From Burhinus oedicnemus (Eukaryota > Chordata > Aves > Charadriiformes > Burhinidae): a DNA stretch of 64,000 nucleotides. Below the pieces are notes generated by a model. That model saw only the letters and a program-made list of their open reading frames with translations, ran no database searches and was not told where the DNA came from. The stretch's first letter is position 1, and every line of letters begins with the position of its first letter. A program made the position numbers and the translations under genes. The stretch spans positions 1,258,809-1,322,808 of the forward strand of contig VFFE01007088.1 in the NCBI GenBank assembly GCA_008921705.1. The letters run 5' to 3'. This document shows, piece by piece, positions 62,506 to 64,000 of the stretch.

Positions 62506-64000
62506 ATATAGTGTTCTCTGTGAGTGACTGCAGCTTGTCACTGGTAGGTAGGTAGCTCTCCCAAATTAAATATTTAAGGTTTAGTCATGTTTAGTCATGT
62601 AAAGCAGATTTTGCCTGAATGTGCCAGAATGAAGCTACTTACTCTGATACATCTGGTTCTGTTCCACTGTTAAAATTCTTGTAGGGTTCAAAAATAAGAA
62701 CATAAGGTAACAGAGAATACCAGTACAGAACAGTTGTCCCTGGTTGTACTTTTTTTGCCCTTTATTCCAGAAGGGGTAAAAAATCCTTTTGGATATGGTT
62801 GATACAATTTTTCTACAGAATTACAGTATAAACAAAAGGAAGGCTTCCTGCACCCTTCGACAATATTTCTTCTATAATGCATTTTTCATTTAAAGTACTA
62901 CAGAATTTGTAGTTCTGTATTTGAATGTAGCCCACAAGAATATGAACACTCATTCACACTTGAAAACTTGAGAATAGGGAATATTTTCCTTGTACAGACT
63001 CTGTAGATGGAACATTCATGCTCCATGCATGGAGAATGACAAAACACATGGACACGTTAGCTGGAATGCATCTGGCACGTCTCTTCCTTGGGGAGATGGA
63101 GTGTTCCGTAGCTGTGGGTTGTTTTCTTTTCAAAGTGGCAGAAAAAGTTGTTCTATATTTGTTCTTTATCCAAGATATTCTGGCTTCCCAAATTCTTCTT
63201 TTGTAACTTGAGAACTGACTCCATCTTGTACTCCACATATGTTGTATCCCTGTTACCATAGAGATGGAAATGTTAAGATGCTCCACCAGTCATCCTTTAT
63301 CAAAACAAAAAATGACCAAGATCTTTATATTGGAAGATTGTCTTCAAAAGGCACTGAACGTCTCCCTGGATCTGTGGGCCTGTGGCTGTCACAAGTTGAC
63401 ATCACCTAAAGTCAGACCATTTAGCACATGATAAATTTGGCAACCTGTTCAGCATCTGGTCATTCAGTAAAATCCAGGAAGACAAAGTTAATATATGCTT
63501 GAAGTTTTATGTTTTCAAGGCCTCATGCCTTAGATGGTATGGCTACTTGTGCCAGGGAAATGAAATTGAGAAGCCAGAATTAAGACACTAGCAGTCATCC
63601 TCCTTATCTGTGAGTTCTAGATTTGCCTCCACAAGACCCACATTCCTTTTCTGTGGCTAGAGTTCAGGCATTCAGCCAGTGTGTATGGCTACAATATGCT
63701 GTCACAGAGAAACACAGTGTACATTTATTTTATTCTAAACAGGTTCATCTTTACTTTTCCAATGAAAACTCCTCATCTCTATGGAAGTACTACCTCAGAA
63801 CCTTTCCAGAAGGTGGTCTCTGTTGGAACCATTATTTTCTTCTTGGGAAAGGTGTACTGCAGTGATTAAACTTGCTGAAATAAACAGAGGATGTCCTTCA
63901 GTGTTGAAAAGGAATCATGTTTTGTGGTCATGTTTTATCATCTGTCTGCAGCCTGGATGTCATTGCTTGTTGAGGAAATCTGATTAACCTCCTGAATCCT

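Larger units (their letters stand above)
31905..64000 (+). other. SBF2: SBF2 intron 1 (partial)
   Basis: About 32 kb follow the exon-1 donor without any stretch I can match to the next SBF2 exon. After the CpG island the DNA is AT-rich with scattered CR1 relics and T-, A- or CA-rich low-complexity tracts, listed separately. Open frames here are short and show no recognisable protein. SBF2 also has a very large first intron in human, so this is expected. Hidden short exons or non-coding RNAs cannot be excluded by eye. Confidence 0.7.

Noticed and set aside
1..64000. CRISPR arrays, tRNA genes, bacterial-type operons or riboswitches
   Set aside because: No regularly spaced repeats, cloverleaf with A/B boxes, or clustered intronless genes were seen. 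The window is vertebrate nuclear DNA.

Overview
This window is nuclear DNA from a bird. Its interspersed repeats are CR1 non-LTR retrotransposons with the diagnostic 3' tail (ATTCTATG-type octamers) and an avian ERVL-type solo LTR. The AT-rich background is broken by sharp GC-rich promoter islands, and genes have vertebrate exon/intron structure. The species cannot be named by eye.

Only two protein-coding genes can be supported. On the minus strand, about 22.02-25.22 kb, lies the complete adrenomedullin gene (ADM). It has a TATA box, a non-coding exon 1, three coding exons with canonical splice sites, a stop codon, a GC-rich 3' UTR and a poly(A) signal. The spliced product is a 182-residue prohormone carrying PAMP and a 54-residue adrenomedullin. 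On the plus strand, 31.85 kb, is the first coding exon of SBF2 (MTMR13), inside a strong CpG island. The rest of the window to 64 kb appears to be its first intron. The two genes are divergent with about 6.5 kb between starts, the same head-to-head arrangement as human 11p15.

Layout: 1-22 kb is AT-rich intergenic DNA 3' of ADM. It holds two LTR-like units (3.4-5.15 kb), an ancient CR1 relic (about 13-13.8 kb), a possible 5S-derived SINE relic (16.8 kb) and a fairly intact CR1 reverse-transcriptase fragment (17.97-19.35 kb). ADM occupies 22-25.3 kb. Between the genes are an orphan GC-rich island (26.6-27.1 kb) and a second recent CR1 fragment (30.6-31.44 kb) that ends against the SBF2 island. 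From 31.9 kb on there is SBF2 intron 1 with CR1 relics and low-complexity tracts.

The observations most worth checking are: (i) a perfect 23-bp inverted repeat with a 14-nt loop between the CR1 end and the SBF2 promoter; (ii) replacement of the PAMP amidation glycine by alanine in ADM; (iii) a NAGNAG acceptor at ADM exon 4; (iv) upstream reading frames in the SBF2 leader; and (v) the orphan island between the genes. I saw no operon, CRISPR array, tRNA gene or clearly novel multi-gene system. Most other open frames in the window are chance frames in intron, intergenic or GC-rich DNA.
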